Positions 35,351-45,865 are shown, numbered from the stretch's first letter. The stretch: 64,000 nt of DNA from Winogradskyella sp. (GCF_003712105.1 NZ_RHLG01000004.1:248001-312000), one strand, 5' to 3'. Numbers and translations are program-made. Notes: generated by a model from the letters alone, not told the origin.

Positions 35351-36796
35351 ATGGAAAAAATTATAGACGAAAATAAACAAGGTGAACATCTTATTCTAGA
35401 AGCCAAAGAAGGTAACAACAGAAAACTTTTTATCGAAAGTTATGGTTGCCAGATGAATTTTAGTGATAGTGAGATTGTGGCTTCGATACTTTCTAAAGAA
35501 GGATTTAATACTACAAATTCTCTTGAGGATGCCGATTTGGTTCTTGTAAACACATGTTCTATTAGAGACAAAGCAGAACAAACCGTTCGCAAACGTCTAG
35601 AAAAATATAATGCAGTAAAGAAAATTAATCCTAAAATGAAAATTGGTGTTTTAGGATGTATGGCCGAGCGTCTTAAAAGCAAATTTTTAGAAGAAGAAAA
35701 AATGGTTGACTTAGTGGTTGGCCCAGATGCTTATAAAGATTTACCAAATCTTCTTAGCGAAGTTGATGATGGTCGTAATGCCATTAATGTTATCTTATCT
35801 AAAGAAGAAACATACGGTGATATTGCACCCGTAAGACTAAATAGTAATGGGGTTACTGCTTTTGTTTCAATCACTAGAGGTTGTGACAATATGTGTACCT
35901 TCTGCGTCGTGCCATTTACTCGTGGACGTGAACGTAGTAGAGAACCTCAATCTATTATTGAAGAAATCAATGATTTATGGAGTAAAGGATTTAAAGAGGT
36001 TACTTTACTTGGCCAAAATGTAGATAGTTATTTATGGTATGGAGGCGGCCTTAAAAAAGATTTTAAGAACGCTACAGAAATGCAAAAAGCAACTGCCGTA
36101 AACTTTGCAATGCTTTTAAGTATGTGTGCAAAAGCACAACCAAAAATGCGTTTTCGTTTTTCCACATCTAATCCACAGGATATGACCATGGATGTTATTG
36201 AAACCATGGCTAAGCACGATAATATCTGCAAATACATTCATTTACCAGTGCAAAGTGGAAACAACCGCATCCTAAAAGAAATGAATCGCTTACATACACG
36301 TGAAGAATATTTTGAACTTATCGATAATATACGTCGTGTAATTCCTGAAGTGGCAATTAGCCAAGATATGATTGCAGGCTTCCCTACTGAAACGGAAGAA
36401 GAACATCAAGATACATTGAGCTTAATGGAATATGTTAAGTACGATTTTGGATTTATGTTTGCCTATTCTGAGCGTCCAGGTACACTTGCAGGACGTCGAA
36501 TGGAAGATGATATTCCTGCTGATGTAAAAAAACGAAGACTTAACGAAATTCAAGCGTTACAACGTGAACATAGTTTGTATAGAACTAAACAACATGTCGG
36601 TAAAGTTGAAGAAGTTTTAATAGAAAAAGCTTCAAAAAAATCTGATGCACATTGGTCAGGCAGAAATACTCAAAACACTGTTGTAGTATTTCCAAAGGAG
36701 AATTATAAAGTTGGTGATTTTGTTAACGTAAAAATTACAGATTGTACCTCAGCTACTTTATTAGGAGAAGCTGTTGGTTATTCTGATAACAATTAA
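35351..36796 (+). CDS. miaB: tRNA-2-methylthio-N6-dimethylallyladenosine synthase MiaB
   Basis: Counting from the ATG at 35351 (481 residues), the N-terminal cluster cysteines are Cys33 (SYGCQMN), Cys69 (NTCSIRD) and Cys103 (GCMAER). The radical-SAM triad is Cys178, Cys182 and Cys185 (RGCDNMCTFCVVP), and a TRAM domain ends the protein. MiaB methylthiolates i6A37 of tRNAs reading UNN codons. The ATG at 35294 is rejected because the promoter would place it before the transcript start. The next gene starts one base after the stop. Confidence 0.96.
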   Translation: MEKIIDENKQGEHLILEAKEGNNRKLFIESYGCQMNFSDSEIVASILSKEGFNTTNSLEDADLVLVNTCSIRDKAEQTVRKRLEKYNAVKKINPKMKIGVLGCMAERLKSKFLEEEKMVDLVVGPDAYKDLPNLLSEVDDGRNAINVILSKEETYGDIAPVRLNSNGVTAFVSITRGCDNMCTFCVVPFTRGRERSREPQSIIEEINDLWSKGFKEVTLLGQNVDSYLWYGGGLKKDFKNATEMQKATAVNFAMLLSMCAKAQPKMRFRFSTSNPQDMTMDVIETMAKHDNICKYIHLPVQSGNNRILKEMNRLHTREEYFELIDNIRRVIPEVAISQDMIAGFPTETEEEHQDTLSLMEYVKYDFGFMFAYSERPGTLAGRRMEDDIPADVKKRRLNEIQALQREHSLYRTKQHVGKVEEVLIEKASKKSDAHWSGRNTQNTVVVFPKENYKVGDFVNVKITDCTSATLLGEAVGYSDNN

Positions 36797-36797
36797 T

Positions 36798-38066
36798 ATG
36801 GAATCTGTACAAGCTATAAAACAACGTTTCGGAATCATTGGTAATGATGCTAAACTTAATCGTGCTATCGAAAAAGCGATACAAGTTGCACCTACTGATA
36901 TTTCAATTTTAGTTACAGGTGAAAGTGGTGTTGGTAAAGAAAGTATCCCAAAAATTATACATCAATTGTCGCATCGTAAACACGGTAAGTATATTGCTGT
37001 AAACTGTGGTGCTATTCCTGAAGGTACAATTGATAGTGAATTGTTTGGACACGAAAAAGGTGCTTTTACGGGTGCTACCTCTACGCGCTCTGGTTATTTT
37101 GAAGTTGCAGATGGTGGAACCATTTTCTTAGATGAAGTTGGAGAATTACCGCTTACCACTCAAGTAAGATTATTACGTGTTTTAGAAAATGGCGAGTTTA
37201 TCAAAGTTGGATCTAGTAAGGTTCAGAAAACCAATGTTAGAATTGTAGCAGCTACAAACGTTAATATGTTTGAAGCGATTAAAAAAGAGAAGTTCAGAGA
37301 AGACTTATATTATAGATTAAGTACAGTTGAAATTAATCTACCGGCATTACGCGAGCGTAAAGAAGATATTCATTTATTGTTCAGAAAATTTGCTAGCGAC
37401 TTTGCTTTAAAATACAAGATGCCGACGGTAAAACTAACTGATGATGCCGTTCAGTTATTATTACGTTACCGTTGGAATGGTAATATTCGTCAATTACGTA
37501 ATGTTGCGGAGCAAGTTTCTGTATTAGAGCATAATCGAACTATTAACGTAACTGCGCTTCAATCGTATTTGCCTTCTGGTGCAGGTCAAAATTTACCAGC
37601 TGTAATTAACGACTCAAAAGCTGAAAGTGATTTTAGTACCGAACGTGAGATTTTATATAAGGTGTTGTTTGATATGAAAAGTGATTTGAACGATCTTAAA
37701 AAGCTCACCATGGAATTGATGAAAAGTGGTAATATTTCTGACGTTCAAAAGGATAATGAAGGCTTGATACAAAAAATATACGGAAACGAAGAACCACAAA
37801 GTTATGAGAGCTCTTCAGGCGAATTACCAGTATTAGCTATACCTGAGCATAACCAAACCCCGATTGATACTACCTTAGAAACAGAAGATAAATATCACTT
37901 TGCTGAAGAGATTGAAGAAGAAGAAACGCTATCACTTCACGATAAAGAATTAGAATTAATTAAAAAATCGCTTGAGCGTCATAACGGAAAACGTAAATTA
38001 GCAGCGGCCGAACTTGGTATTAGTGAACGAACTTTATATAGAAAGATAAAGCAATACGATTTATAA
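36798..38066 (+). CDS. Sigma-54-interacting transcriptional activator
   Basis: The 422-residue protein begins almost directly with the AAA+ domain: Walker A GESGVGKE at 41-48, GAFTGA at 88-93 (the sigma-54 contact), Walker B FLDE at 110-113 and the AAA lid. A flexible region (about 270-385) precedes a Fis-type helix-turn-helix (KLAAAELGISERTLYRKIKQYDL). There is no N-terminal receiver, GAF or other sensor domain, so the input is unclear and may be a partner protein. It is cotranscribed with miaB and lptE. Its ATG at 36798 is preferred over one 24 bases upstream inside miaB. Confidence 0.92.
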   Translation: MESVQAIKQRFGIIGNDAKLNRAIEKAIQVAPTDISILVTGESGVGKESIPKIIHQLSHRKHGKYIAVNCGAIPEGTIDSELFGHEKGAFTGATSTRSGYFEVADGGTIFLDEVGELPLTTQVRLLRVLENGEFIKVGSSKVQKTNVRIVAATNVNMFEAIKKEKFREDLYYRLSTVEINLPALRERKEDIHLLFRKFASDFALKYKMPTVKLTDDAVQLLLRYRWNGNIRQLRNVAEQVSVLEHNRTINVTALQSYLPSGAGQNLPAVINDSKAESDFSTEREILYKVLFDMKSDLNDLKKLTMELMKSGNISDVQKDNEGLIQKIYGNEEPQSYESSSGELPVLAIPEHNQTPIDTTLETEDKYHFAEEIEEEETLSLHDKELELIKKSLERHNGKRKLAAAELGISERTLYRKIKQYDL

Positions 38067-38095
38067 GTTTTTCGTTTTATCTGAAAATTGAATGC

Positions 38096-38596
38096 ATGAA
38101 ACTATTTAGATACATCTCCTTTTTATTTGTTTGCCTCAGTGTTACGGCATGTGGATTATATAGTTTTACTGGAGCTACAGATATTCCTGAAACCTTCCAA
38201 GTTAATTTCTTTCAAAATAATGCACCATTAATAGAACCAGGTCTAGATATTCAATTTACAAATGCTTTGCAAGATTTAATTCAAAATCAAACCAGTTCAT
38301 CACTGGTAAAATCAGGTGGCGAAGTAATTTATGAAGGTGAAATTGTAGAATATCGCATTAGTCCCACTACAGCAACATCTAATAATACGGCAGCTCAAAA
38401 TCGATTGACTATAGGCGTAAATGTTAGATTTTTTAATACTAAAAATGAAGAGAAAGATTTTGAACAACGTTTCTCTTTTTTCTTTGATTATGAAGGTAGC
38501 GAACTTTTAACTGGCGGACAACGTGATACTGCTTGGGAAGCCATTTTTGAGCGTATAACTCAAGATATATTCCAAGAATCTTTAGTAGATTGGTAA
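38096..38596 (+). CDS. lptE: LptE-like LPS-assembly lipoprotein
   Basis: The 166-residue protein has a lipoprotein signal (MKLFRYISFLFVCLSVTAC, Cys19) followed by GLYSFTGATDIPETFQVNFF and a short alpha/beta domain (GGEVIYEGEIVEYRISPTTAT, QNRLTIGVNVRFFN). These resemble Bacteroidota LptE, the partner of the outer-membrane LPS translocon LptD. It lies 29 bases after the sigma-54 activator gene and 1 base before the next gene. Confidence 0.85.
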   Translation: MKLFRYISFLFVCLSVTACGLYSFTGATDIPETFQVNFFQNNAPLIEPGLDIQFTNALQDLIQNQTSSSLVKSGGEVIYEGEIVEYRISPTTATSNNTAAQNRLTIGVNVRFFNTKNEEKDFEQRFSFFFDYEGSELLTGGQRDTAWEAIFERITQDIFQESLVDW

Positions 38597-38597
38597 T

Positions 38598-39479
38598 ATG
38601 TACTTACAAGAATTTACATCCATATTACAACATCCGGAAACACTTAAACCGGAGCAAATTGCTACATTAAAATCTGTAGTGGATGCATATCCTTATTTTC
38701 AACCTGCACGTGCACTTTATTTGAAAGTATTAAAAAATAAAGACAGTTATAAGTATAACAATGCCTTAAAAACAACTGCCGCTTATACAACAGACCGCAG
38801 TATATTGTTCGATTTTATTACCTCTGAAGTTTTTAATCAGAATACAATTTCTGAGCAAATCAAACAAAACTCAGAATACATCAAAGGAATTGAAGTCAAT
38901 GGTATTGATGATATTTCAATTGATAGAAGTATTACAATCGATGACAACCTAAAAAGGCACGTTGAGGCTACTGAAGGTGTTTTAGATCCAAATCTTTTTA
39001 AAGAAAAAGTAGAGGAAAAAGTTTCTATTTCAGATCCTTTAAAACAAGGAGATGATATAGAAGAAAAACTTCAAATTGGCAGACCTTTAGATTTCTCACC
39101 TACCGAAACCCATTCATTTTCAGAATGGTTAAAAATCACAAGCTTTAAGCCTATTGATAGGTCTCAAGATAATTTGCAAGAAAATGCACCGCTTATGAGC
39201 AAACTTGAAACTATAGATAAGTTTATTGCAGAAAATCCTAAAATAAAACCAAGTACAAATACACCAAAACCGAAGCTCGTAGATAACAATACAACTATCG
39301 AAGATAGCCTAATGACAGAGACTTTGGCGCGTATATATGTAGAGCAAAAGAACTATGAAAAGGCCATTCAATCTTACCGAATTTTAAGTTTGAAATATCC
39401 AGAAAAAAGTACTTTCTTTGCAGACCAAATTGAAGCGGTAAAAGAATTAAGAGAACGAAATAACAAAGACAATGACTAA
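38598..39479 (+). CDS. Hypothetical protein with C-terminal TPR segment
   Basis: The 293-residue protein has no signal peptide. Its N-terminal third (PETLKPEQIATLKSVVDAYPYFQPARALYLKVLKN) resembles a tetratricopeptide helix pair. The middle is acidic and probably disordered. A C-terminal TPR (TLARIYVEQKNYEKAIQSYRILSLKYPEKSTFFADQI) closes it. I know of no function. It is conserved in this position between lptE and secG in flavobacteria as far as I recall. The stop overlaps secG by 8 bases, so translation is coupled. Confidence 0.8.
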   Translation: MYLQEFTSILQHPETLKPEQIATLKSVVDAYPYFQPARALYLKVLKNKDSYKYNNALKTTAAYTTDRSILFDFITSEVFNQNTISEQIKQNSEYIKGIEVNGIDDISIDRSITIDDNLKRHVEATEGVLDPNLFKEKVEEKVSISDPLKQGDDIEEKLQIGRPLDFSPTETHSFSEWLKITSFKPIDRSQDNLQENAPLMSKLETIDKFIAENPKIKPSTNTPKPKLVDNNTTIEDSLMTETLARIYVEQKNYEKAIQSYRILSLKYPEKSTFFADQIEAVKELRERNNKDND

Positions 39480-39807
39480 GTTTACAATATTTTTAGTGTT
39501 AATCGTAGTAGTAGCATTTTTACTTGTAGTTGTAATAATGGTGCAAAACCCTAAAGGTGGTGGATTATCATCTTCTTTTGGCGGTGGTGGCACACAGCAA
39601 TTGGGTGGTGTTAAAAAAACTGGAGACTTTTTAGACAAGAGCACGTGGTTTTTAGCAACGCTATTAATTGCATTAATATTACTTTCTAATATTACAATTG
39701 AAGGTGCTGGCGGTGTTAGCGATTCTAAAGCATTAGATGACGACACAACAACACAACAACCAGTAACGCCACCATCATCTACAGACGATAATTCTGAAGG
39801 AAACTAA
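39472..39807 (+). CDS. secG: Preprotein translocase subunit SecG
   Basis: The 111-residue protein has two transmembrane helices (about 3-22 and 57-76) separated by the SecG loop (VQNPKGGGLSSSFGGGGTQQLGG). A low-complexity tail (DDDTTTQQPVTPPSSTDDNSEGN) follows. SecG is the auxiliary subunit of SecYEG. It starts inside the preceding gene and is followed by an intrinsic terminator. Confidence 0.93.
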   Translation: MTKFTIFLVLIVVVAFLLVVVIMVQNPKGGGLSSSFGGGGTQQLGGVKKTGDFLDKSTWFLATLLIALILLSNITIEGAGGVSDSKALDDDTTTQQPVTPPSSTDDNSEGN

Positions 39808-39824
39808 AAAGATAAATACTAAAC

Positions 39825-39856
39825 AAAAAAGCCAACATTCACAGTTGGCTTTTTTT
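39825..39856 (+). terminator. Intrinsic terminator after secG
   Basis: AAAAAAGCCAAC, a 7-base loop and GTTGGCTTTTTT form a strong stem with a T-run. It ends the miaB-secG transcript 17 bases after the stop. Confidence 0.9.
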
Positions 39857-39885
39857 ATTTCTGCAACTTTGTCAGTCCATTTGAC

Positions 39886-39901
39886 TTGGCACAATTTTCG
39901 A
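39886..39901 (+). promoter_or_regulatory. Possible sigma-54-like -24 element upstream of groES
   Basis: TTGGCACAATTTTCGA begins with a perfect -24 half (TTGGCAC), but the -12 half reads TCGA instead of TTGC, so the match is only half convincing. It lies 49 bases before groES, one operon away from a sigma-54 activator gene. A loose -7-like CAACTTTG at 39864-39871 is an alternative. Confidence 0.25.
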
Positions 39902-39950
39902 ATAACGCTTTAGCGTTAAAACAAAATTTATTAACCAAAAATATTAAAGC

Positions 39951-40226
39951 ATGAGCTTAAACATTAAACCTTTAGCAGATAGAGTTCTCGTAGAGCCAAT
40001 GGAAGCTGAGACTAAAACAGCTTCTGGTATTATTATTCCTGACAATGCCAAAGAAAAACCTCAAAAAGGTACCATAGTAGCCGTAGGCAACGGTAAAAAA
40101 GATGAACCACTAACTGTAAAAGTTGGTGATGTAGTTCTATATGGTAAGTATGGTGGTACAGAACTTAAGCTTGAAGGTAAAGATTACTTAATGATGCGAG
40201 AAAGCGACATTTTAGCAATCGTATAA
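39951..40226 (+). CDS. groES: Co-chaperonin GroES
   Basis: A 91-residue protein with the GroES signature [21 protein letters not shown] and the mobile-loop region [14 protein letters not shown], then [22 protein letters not shown]. It forms the heptameric lid on GroEL. It is upstream of groEL, from which it is separated by 124 bases containing two hairpins. A perfect small inverted repeat AACGCTTTAGCGTT precedes it at 39904-39917. Confidence 0.97.
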   Translation: MSLNIKPLADRVLVEPMEAETKTASGIIIPDNAKEKPQKGTIVAVGNGKKDEPLTVKVGDVVLYGKYGGTELKLEGKDYLMMRESDILAIV

Positions 40227-40234
40227 ATAGCTGT

Positions 40235-41982
<1,748 letters not shown>

Positions 41983-42025
41983 CTTCGACTTCACTCAGCT
42001 ACTAAGTAGTGAAATTATAGAATTG

Positions 42026-42056
42026 AAAAGCCTTTGATGAAAATCAAGGGCTTTTT
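42026..42056 (+). terminator. Intrinsic terminator after groEL
   Basis: AAAAGCCTTTGAT, a GAAA loop and ATCAAGGGCTTTTT form a stem of about 12 pairs (one wobble) followed by T-rich sequence. It ends at the stop codon of the convergent gene and probably serves both directions. Confidence 0.88.
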
Positions 42057-42513
42057 ATTTTTTTAAAGTGTATATCGACACTGTTCCTGCTCCGTTATTC
42101 CAAACACCAGAACCTTCACCTTTAGCGTTCCAGCTTATTTTAATAGTACCATAAAACATTTTGTTTTCGGTATTATATATCCCAGTAAATTTTTTGGTGT
42201 TACTATTGTATTTACCATTAAGAAAACCATGGAGTTTTTTCCCATTGCACATGTAGTAGTATGTCATTTTCATTGTGCTGTCCTCATTTAATAGTGCTGA
42301 TTTTATTTCACCTGCTTCACAACCACATTTAAAAGCATACTTTCTAGGGTTTGCTAAAAATTTATTTAGTCCTTCACTATTTGATTTTTTATTCATTGGT
42401 CTAAGCGTCATTTCCATAGCGTTAGGTGTTTTTGTAACATCCATATTTTGTGCACTAGAATTGTAGCTAAAAAAAACTGTGACAATTAGTATTATTATAG
42501 TAGTATTCTTCAT
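42055..42513 (-). CDS. Hypothetical small secreted protein
   Basis: The 152-residue protein has a signal peptide (1-21, ending NSSAQ) and a mature domain with a CGCEAGEIKSAL segment (two cysteines) and a beta-rich C-terminus (MFYGTIKISWNAKGEGSGVWNNGAG). I do not recognise the family. It is alone between two terminators and convergent with groEL. Confidence 0.7.
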   Translation of the reverse strand: MKNTTIIILIVTVFFSYNSSAQNMDVTKTPNAMEMTLRPMNKKSNSEGLNKFLANPRKYAFKCGCEAGEIKSALLNEDSTMKMTYYYMCNGKKLHGFLNGKYNSNTKKFTGIYNTENKMFYGTIKISWNAKGEGSGVWNNGAGTVSIYTLKK

Positions 42514-42546
42514 TCTGTACTTTGCTTTTGTAATTATTAAAATGAA

Positions 42547-42572
42547 AGCCCTTATCTACGAAGACAAGGGCT
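42547..42572 (-). terminator. Weak intrinsic terminator after the AhpD-like gene
   Basis: AGCCCTT (42547-42553) and AAGGGCT (42566-42572) form a seven-pair stem with a 12-base loop. On the minus strand it is followed by an interrupted T-rich tail (TTCATTTTAA). It lies 17 bases after the stop at 42590. Confidence 0.6.
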
Positions 42573-42589
42573 CAACCATCAATCAATCA

Positions 42590-43195
42590 TTATCTATAAT
42601 CCGAGGAAAAACCTTCTAACCCTTCAGCGAATGGCTGAATAGGCTCATCCACTTCATTCATTGCTAATTGATTAGCAAAATTAGATAACACCTTAGCAGA
42701 AATATTTGTAATCACATCTAAAGCTTGTGAGTTGTTATATCCTGCGTCTCTAAAATCATTTAGCACTTTATCACGTACTCGTCCATTAGTGTGGTATACA
42801 GCTTTCGTAAACTCATGTAACGCATTAAACTTCTTACTACTTAAAGCAGTTCTACTACGTAATGCATTTAAATCTTCTTCAGCACTGTTAAACAATACTT
42901 TTCCAGCTAAGGTGTGTCCAGCAGTACAATATTTGCATTCATTTTCAACGGCAATTGTAAGTTGTACAATATTATCTTCTTCGGGTGTTAATGTACCTAG
43001 TTTTTGCAAATGCCATTGCATGTGTGTATAAGACAATAATGCTGCATCAGAGTTACTTAAAAGCTTTCCTAAGTTTGGTACAAATTGAAAAACTTCGTTA
43101 TACCAATCGTAAACTGCTTGTACTTCACTTGATGGATTTTGTTGCAGTTCTAAGTCAAATCCTCTAACCGTTTTTTTCTTTTCTATTGTTTCCAT
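42590..43195 (-). CDS. AhpD/carboxymuconolactone-decarboxylase-fold protein
   Basis: The 201-residue helical protein has the AhpD-like redox motif ECKYCTAGH (Cys87, Cys90, His94) after a helix ending QLTIAVEN, the typical CxxCxxxH of the family. Such proteins are peroxidases or thiol adapters, or catalytic CMD enzymes. The substrate is not evident. It follows the tandem ferredoxin-fold lipoprotein gene by 28 bases in a two-gene operon. Confidence 0.8.
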   Translation of the reverse strand: METIEKKKTVRGFDLELQQNPSSEVQAVYDWYNEVFQFVPNLGKLLSNSDAALLSYTHMQWHLQKLGTLTPEEDNIVQLTIAVENECKYCTAGHTLAGKVLFNSAEEDLNALRSRTALSSKKFNALHEFTKAVYHTNGRVRDKVLNDFRDAGYNNSQALDVITNISAKVLSNFANQLAMNEVDEPIQPFAEGLEGFSSDYR

Positions 43196-43223
43196 TTTTA
43201 ATTCTTTTTTACTTATTCTTTAA

Positions 43224-44018
43224 CTATAATATTGGAACGATGTGAAAAACATCTATATAAGGAGCTCCGGCAGTTCTTTTGGCTACATTATCTTTAAATG
43301 CCTTAGTTTTTTCGAAGCGTTCTTGAGAATCTGTACCACCTTTCCATTCTGCAAATGCTATAACTGAAGGATGATAATTTTGATCATGCGCTCCTTTATA
43401 AGGATTAAGATTTACAATTGGTGTATAGCCAAATTCTGGTTTAGATGCAGTTGGTAATACCGCTTGGAAATATTCTTGAAGTTGACTCGCTTTTTCAGGA
43501 TTAATAAACAACCCTGCAAAATCGTATGTCTTATCAGTAGAAATAGTTACAGTAACATCATTTTCTACCTGGAAATATCCTTGGCTTAAAAACGATAATG
43601 CATTATCTCTTATGTTACGTAGTTTTAAGTATTCTGGGTTACGTTCAAAAGCTCTTTTTTGATCAACATTATCCCACTCAAAAAATACTACCATTTGGTT
43701 TGGCTTATTTCCCATCACGGTTTTAGTAACCGCAAAACTCGCAATAGGTTTTGCTCCATAAGGAACAGCAACTGGCATTACCTTTGGAAAATACTCTTCC
43801 ATAAATGCTTTTTGTCCATCTGGTTTCACTGTAAGCAATGCAACCTCAATAAGCTTTCCTTTTTTAAAAGTGATATCTGCAGTTTTCACTTCAGTCTTCA
43901 CTGGCTCTGTATTATTCTCTGCTAATACTTCAACTTCAGTATTGTTGTTTTTACAAGAAGCAAAAGCTGCAAATGAAGTCAACAATAACGACATTGTAAA
44001 TAGTTTAATAGTTTTCAT
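43224..44018 (-). CDS. Lipoprotein with two tandem ferredoxin-like (dimeric alpha/beta-barrel type) domains
   Basis: The 264-residue protein has a lipoprotein signal (SFAAFASC, Cys22) and two related halves. Each begins with a strand (LIEVALLTVKPDGQKAFMEEYFP, DFAGLFINPEKASQLQEYFQAVLP), continues with a second strand (PIASFAVTKTVMG, YTPIVNLNPYKG), then VVFFEWDN / VIAFAEWKG and a helix with RAFERNPEYLKLR / ERFEKTKAFKDNV. This is the pattern of DUF1330/NIPSNAP-like dimeric alpha/beta barrels, here duplicated within one chain. No catalytic residues are recognised. It is the promoter-proximal gene of the operon with the AhpD-like gene. Confidence 0.75.
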   Translation of the reverse strand: MKTIKLFTMSLLLTSFAAFASCKNNNTEVEVLAENNTEPVKTEVKTADITFKKGKLIEVALLTVKPDGQKAFMEEYFPKVMPVAVPYGAKPIASFAVTKTVMGNKPNQMVVFFEWDNVDQKRAFERNPEYLKLRNIRDNALSFLSQGYFQVENDVTVTISTDKTYDFAGLFINPEKASQLQEYFQAVLPTASKPEFGYTPIVNLNPYKGAHDQNYHPSVIAFAEWKGGTDSQERFEKTKAFKDNVAKRTAGAPYIDVFHIVPIL

Positions 44019-44055
44019 TTTTTGTATTTTTTTATTTTAATTAATAATTACAGTA

Positions 44056-44063
44056 CAAAGATG
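44056..44063 (-). promoter_or_regulatory. -7 promoter element of the lipoprotein/AhpD-like operon
   Basis: The minus strand reads CATCTTTG (one mismatch to TAnnTTTG), 37 bases before the start at 44018. A TTTG lies 15 bases further upstream (slightly short spacing). The conserved 15-base box begins 28 bases upstream of the element. Confidence 0.5.
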
Positions 44064-44091
44064 CATACCATAAAACCTCAAACTATTTTTG

Positions 44092-44106
44092 TGTAGTTAA
44101 TGGGAA
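44092..44106 (+). promoter_or_regulatory. 15-base box, copy 1 (TGTAGTTAATGGGAA)
   Basis: One of three copies of TGWAGTNAATGGGAA. It starts 28 bases from the -7 element of the lipoprotein operon and 41 bases from copy 2, about four helical turns. Candidate operator, possibly of the adjacent LytTR regulator. Confidence 0.55.
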
Positions 44107-44132
44107 AGTAAAAAGAAAAAAAGGCTTTTTTT

Positions 44133-44147
44133 TGAAGTGAATGGGAA
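44133..44147 (+). promoter_or_regulatory. 15-base box, copy 2 (TGAAGTGAATGGGAA)
   Basis: Second copy, same orientation as copy 1, just outside the stop codon of the LytTR gene. With copy 1 it would form a phased pair upstream of the lipoprotein operon. Confidence 0.5.
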
Positions 44148-44152
44148 GAAAG

Positions 44153-45865
44153 TTATGCCTTTGCAAAAGTAGATATATCGAAGCTTCTACTCACAGGAAT
44201 CTCCATATCATGCTGTTTTTGAGTTATATATCGGGTTTTGGCATTTCCATAAACACTAAACGGTTGATTCATATTAATCATATACGTACGGTGCACTCTA
44301 GAGAAATGTTCTGGCAGTTGAGCCGCCACCGTTTTTAATGTGGCTCTTACTAATCGTTCTTCTACTCTAAAGTTTTGGAATAAGTAAAGTCGCGCGTAAT
44401 TATCCTCAGCTTTTACAAATAGTAGTGCATTAATGTTAATGCGCAAAGTTTCTTTTATATCAGTTTTTAAAGTAATGTAATTATTGTCCTCAACACCTTT
44501 AGGCAGTTTAATTTCTGCCACCAATTGCTGATAGCGTTTCCATTTATACAAAGGTGCGAGCTGTGGATCTGTAAGTATAAATAAGATACCACTACGTGCT
44601 TTCCATCCTCGCTCTATGTGATTCATGGTTTGCTCCCAATCACCACGGCCCGCATATACTTGAGCAAAATAGTTGTGATGGACTCGATTTGGTTCATTTT
44701 GCGATAAGGTTTTAAAATGATTTAAATAAGACTCTGCTTCTTCGTCCATTCCTAGTTTACCAAATACATAGCCCATTCGTGGTATATATTCTATTTCTTC
44801 AGGAAGTACCTTTTTCAGTTTATTGAGATAAGACATAGCTTTACGTGCATTACCTTTTAGTGCTGAAATGTACATTAAGTTTTCAAGCGACGAATTATCG
44901 TTTGGAATCATCTTTAATATGGATAGAAACGTTTTCTCAGAGTCTTCGTATCGTTTGGCACTCAATTGCACATCGCCTATCATATTTAATATACTAGTGG
45001 AGATTGGGTCAAATTCTAATGCAGAATAAAGTGCATCTATTGAAGCGTCATATTCTTTTAAACCATACCAAAAAAAGGACAATTGCTGATAAGCTTCACT
45101 AGCATCTACATAGTTTTCTAAACCTTTTGCAATACTGTTATAAATGTTAGTCCAATCTAACTCATAAAAAAAATCGATAAGATTTCTATCTATAATTGCT
45201 TCGCCAGAATTTGGATTAATGTCTAATGCCTTCTGAATATATTCTCTAGCTTGAGGATATACTGTTTTTGGTAATTCGTAACCACGTCCAGCCTGAAACA
45301 CTAAACACTTTGCAAGCTTTAAATATGCAGGAGCAAAATCTGGTTCTGATTTAATTACTCTTTTATAATAATCAATGGCTAGCTTCACATTGCCTTGAGT
45401 CCACCTATTAAAATGGTAATTACCCAGTACGAATAGTTGATGGATTTCGGGATTTTGAATTTTCGCTTCACTTGTCGTTTTAGTTGTACTACCAGATATG
45501 TGTAACATCTTTTTTAGATGAACCAGAGACAGTTCACCTAATTGAAACAAGTTAGTCTTGTCAACCTCAAACCTAATGTTCTGCCTTTCGTCCTTTTTAA
45601 GATTGTAATAATTAAGACTAACTTCAATAAATGTTTTCATCTCAATTAAGTCTCCAGTGACTAGATAATTGACATTAAGTTGTTTGCCTATACTTTTTAA
45701 ACTAGCATTGTCCTGCACGCTAATATTAGTAGAGTCTTTTGAGATAACCGTATAAGTAGCCTCAGTACTAATATTAGATATGAGTACCTCTTGAATAATA
45801 GGTGTTAAAAATTGAATGTTAGTACTCGTAGTCTTAAAAGGTAATATGGCAAGTCGCTTTATCAA
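44153..45865 (-). CDS. Cytoplasmic FlgO/TolB-like - TPR - LytTR regulator
   Basis: The 570-residue protein has no signal peptide or membrane helix. Residues 1-125 (RLAILPFKTTSTNIQFLTPI, GKQLNVNYLVTGDLIEM) match the FlgO/TolB-like domain often found before TPR arrays in regulators and adenylate-cyclase-type proteins. About nine TPRs (140-460) follow (YKRVIKSEPDFAPAYLKLAK, YIQKALDINPNSGEAI). A LytTR DNA-binding domain ends it (LLFVKAEDNYARLYLFQNF, HFSRVHRTYMINM, DMEIPVSRSF). There is no receiver domain, so the signal is not phosphotransfer. Its start overlaps the stop of the cyclase-like gene by ATGA, so the two are translationally coupled. Confidence 0.85.
   Translation of the reverse strand: MIKRLAILPFKTTSTNIQFLTPIIQEVLISNISTEATYTVISKDSTNISVQDNASLKSIGKQLNVNYLVTGDLIEMKTFIEVSLNYYNLKKDERQNIRFEVDKTNLFQLGELSLVHLKKMLHISGSTTKTTSEAKIQNPEIHQLFVLGNYHFNRWTQGNVKLAIDYYKRVIKSEPDFAPAYLKLAKCLVFQAGRGYELPKTVYPQAREYIQKALDINPNSGEAIIDRNLIDFFYELDWTNIYNSIAKGLENYVDASEAYQQLSFFWYGLKEYDASIDALYSALEFDPISTSILNMIGDVQLSAKRYEDSEKTFLSILKMIPNDNSSLENLMYISALKGNARKAMSYLNKLKKVLPEEIEYIPRMGYVFGKLGMDEEAESYLNHFKTLSQNEPNRVHHNYFAQVYAGRGDWEQTMNHIERGWKARSGILFILTDPQLAPLYKWKRYQQLVAEIKLPKGVEDNNYITLKTDIKETLRININALLFVKAEDNYARLYLFQNFRVEERLVRATLKTVAAQLPEHFSRVHRTYMINMNQPFSVYGNAKTRYITQKQHDMEIPVSRSFDISTFAKA

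Noticed and set aside
36774-36797. ATG inside miaB as start of the sigma-54 activator
   Set aside because: Extra residues add a short hydrophobic stretch not found in the family; the ATG at 36798, one base after the miaB stop, fits better.
39904-39917. AACGCTTTAGCGTT upstream of groES as a CIRCE (HrcA) operator
   Set aside because: CIRCE is TTAGCACTC-N9-GAGTGCTAA; this repeat differs in sequence and spacer.
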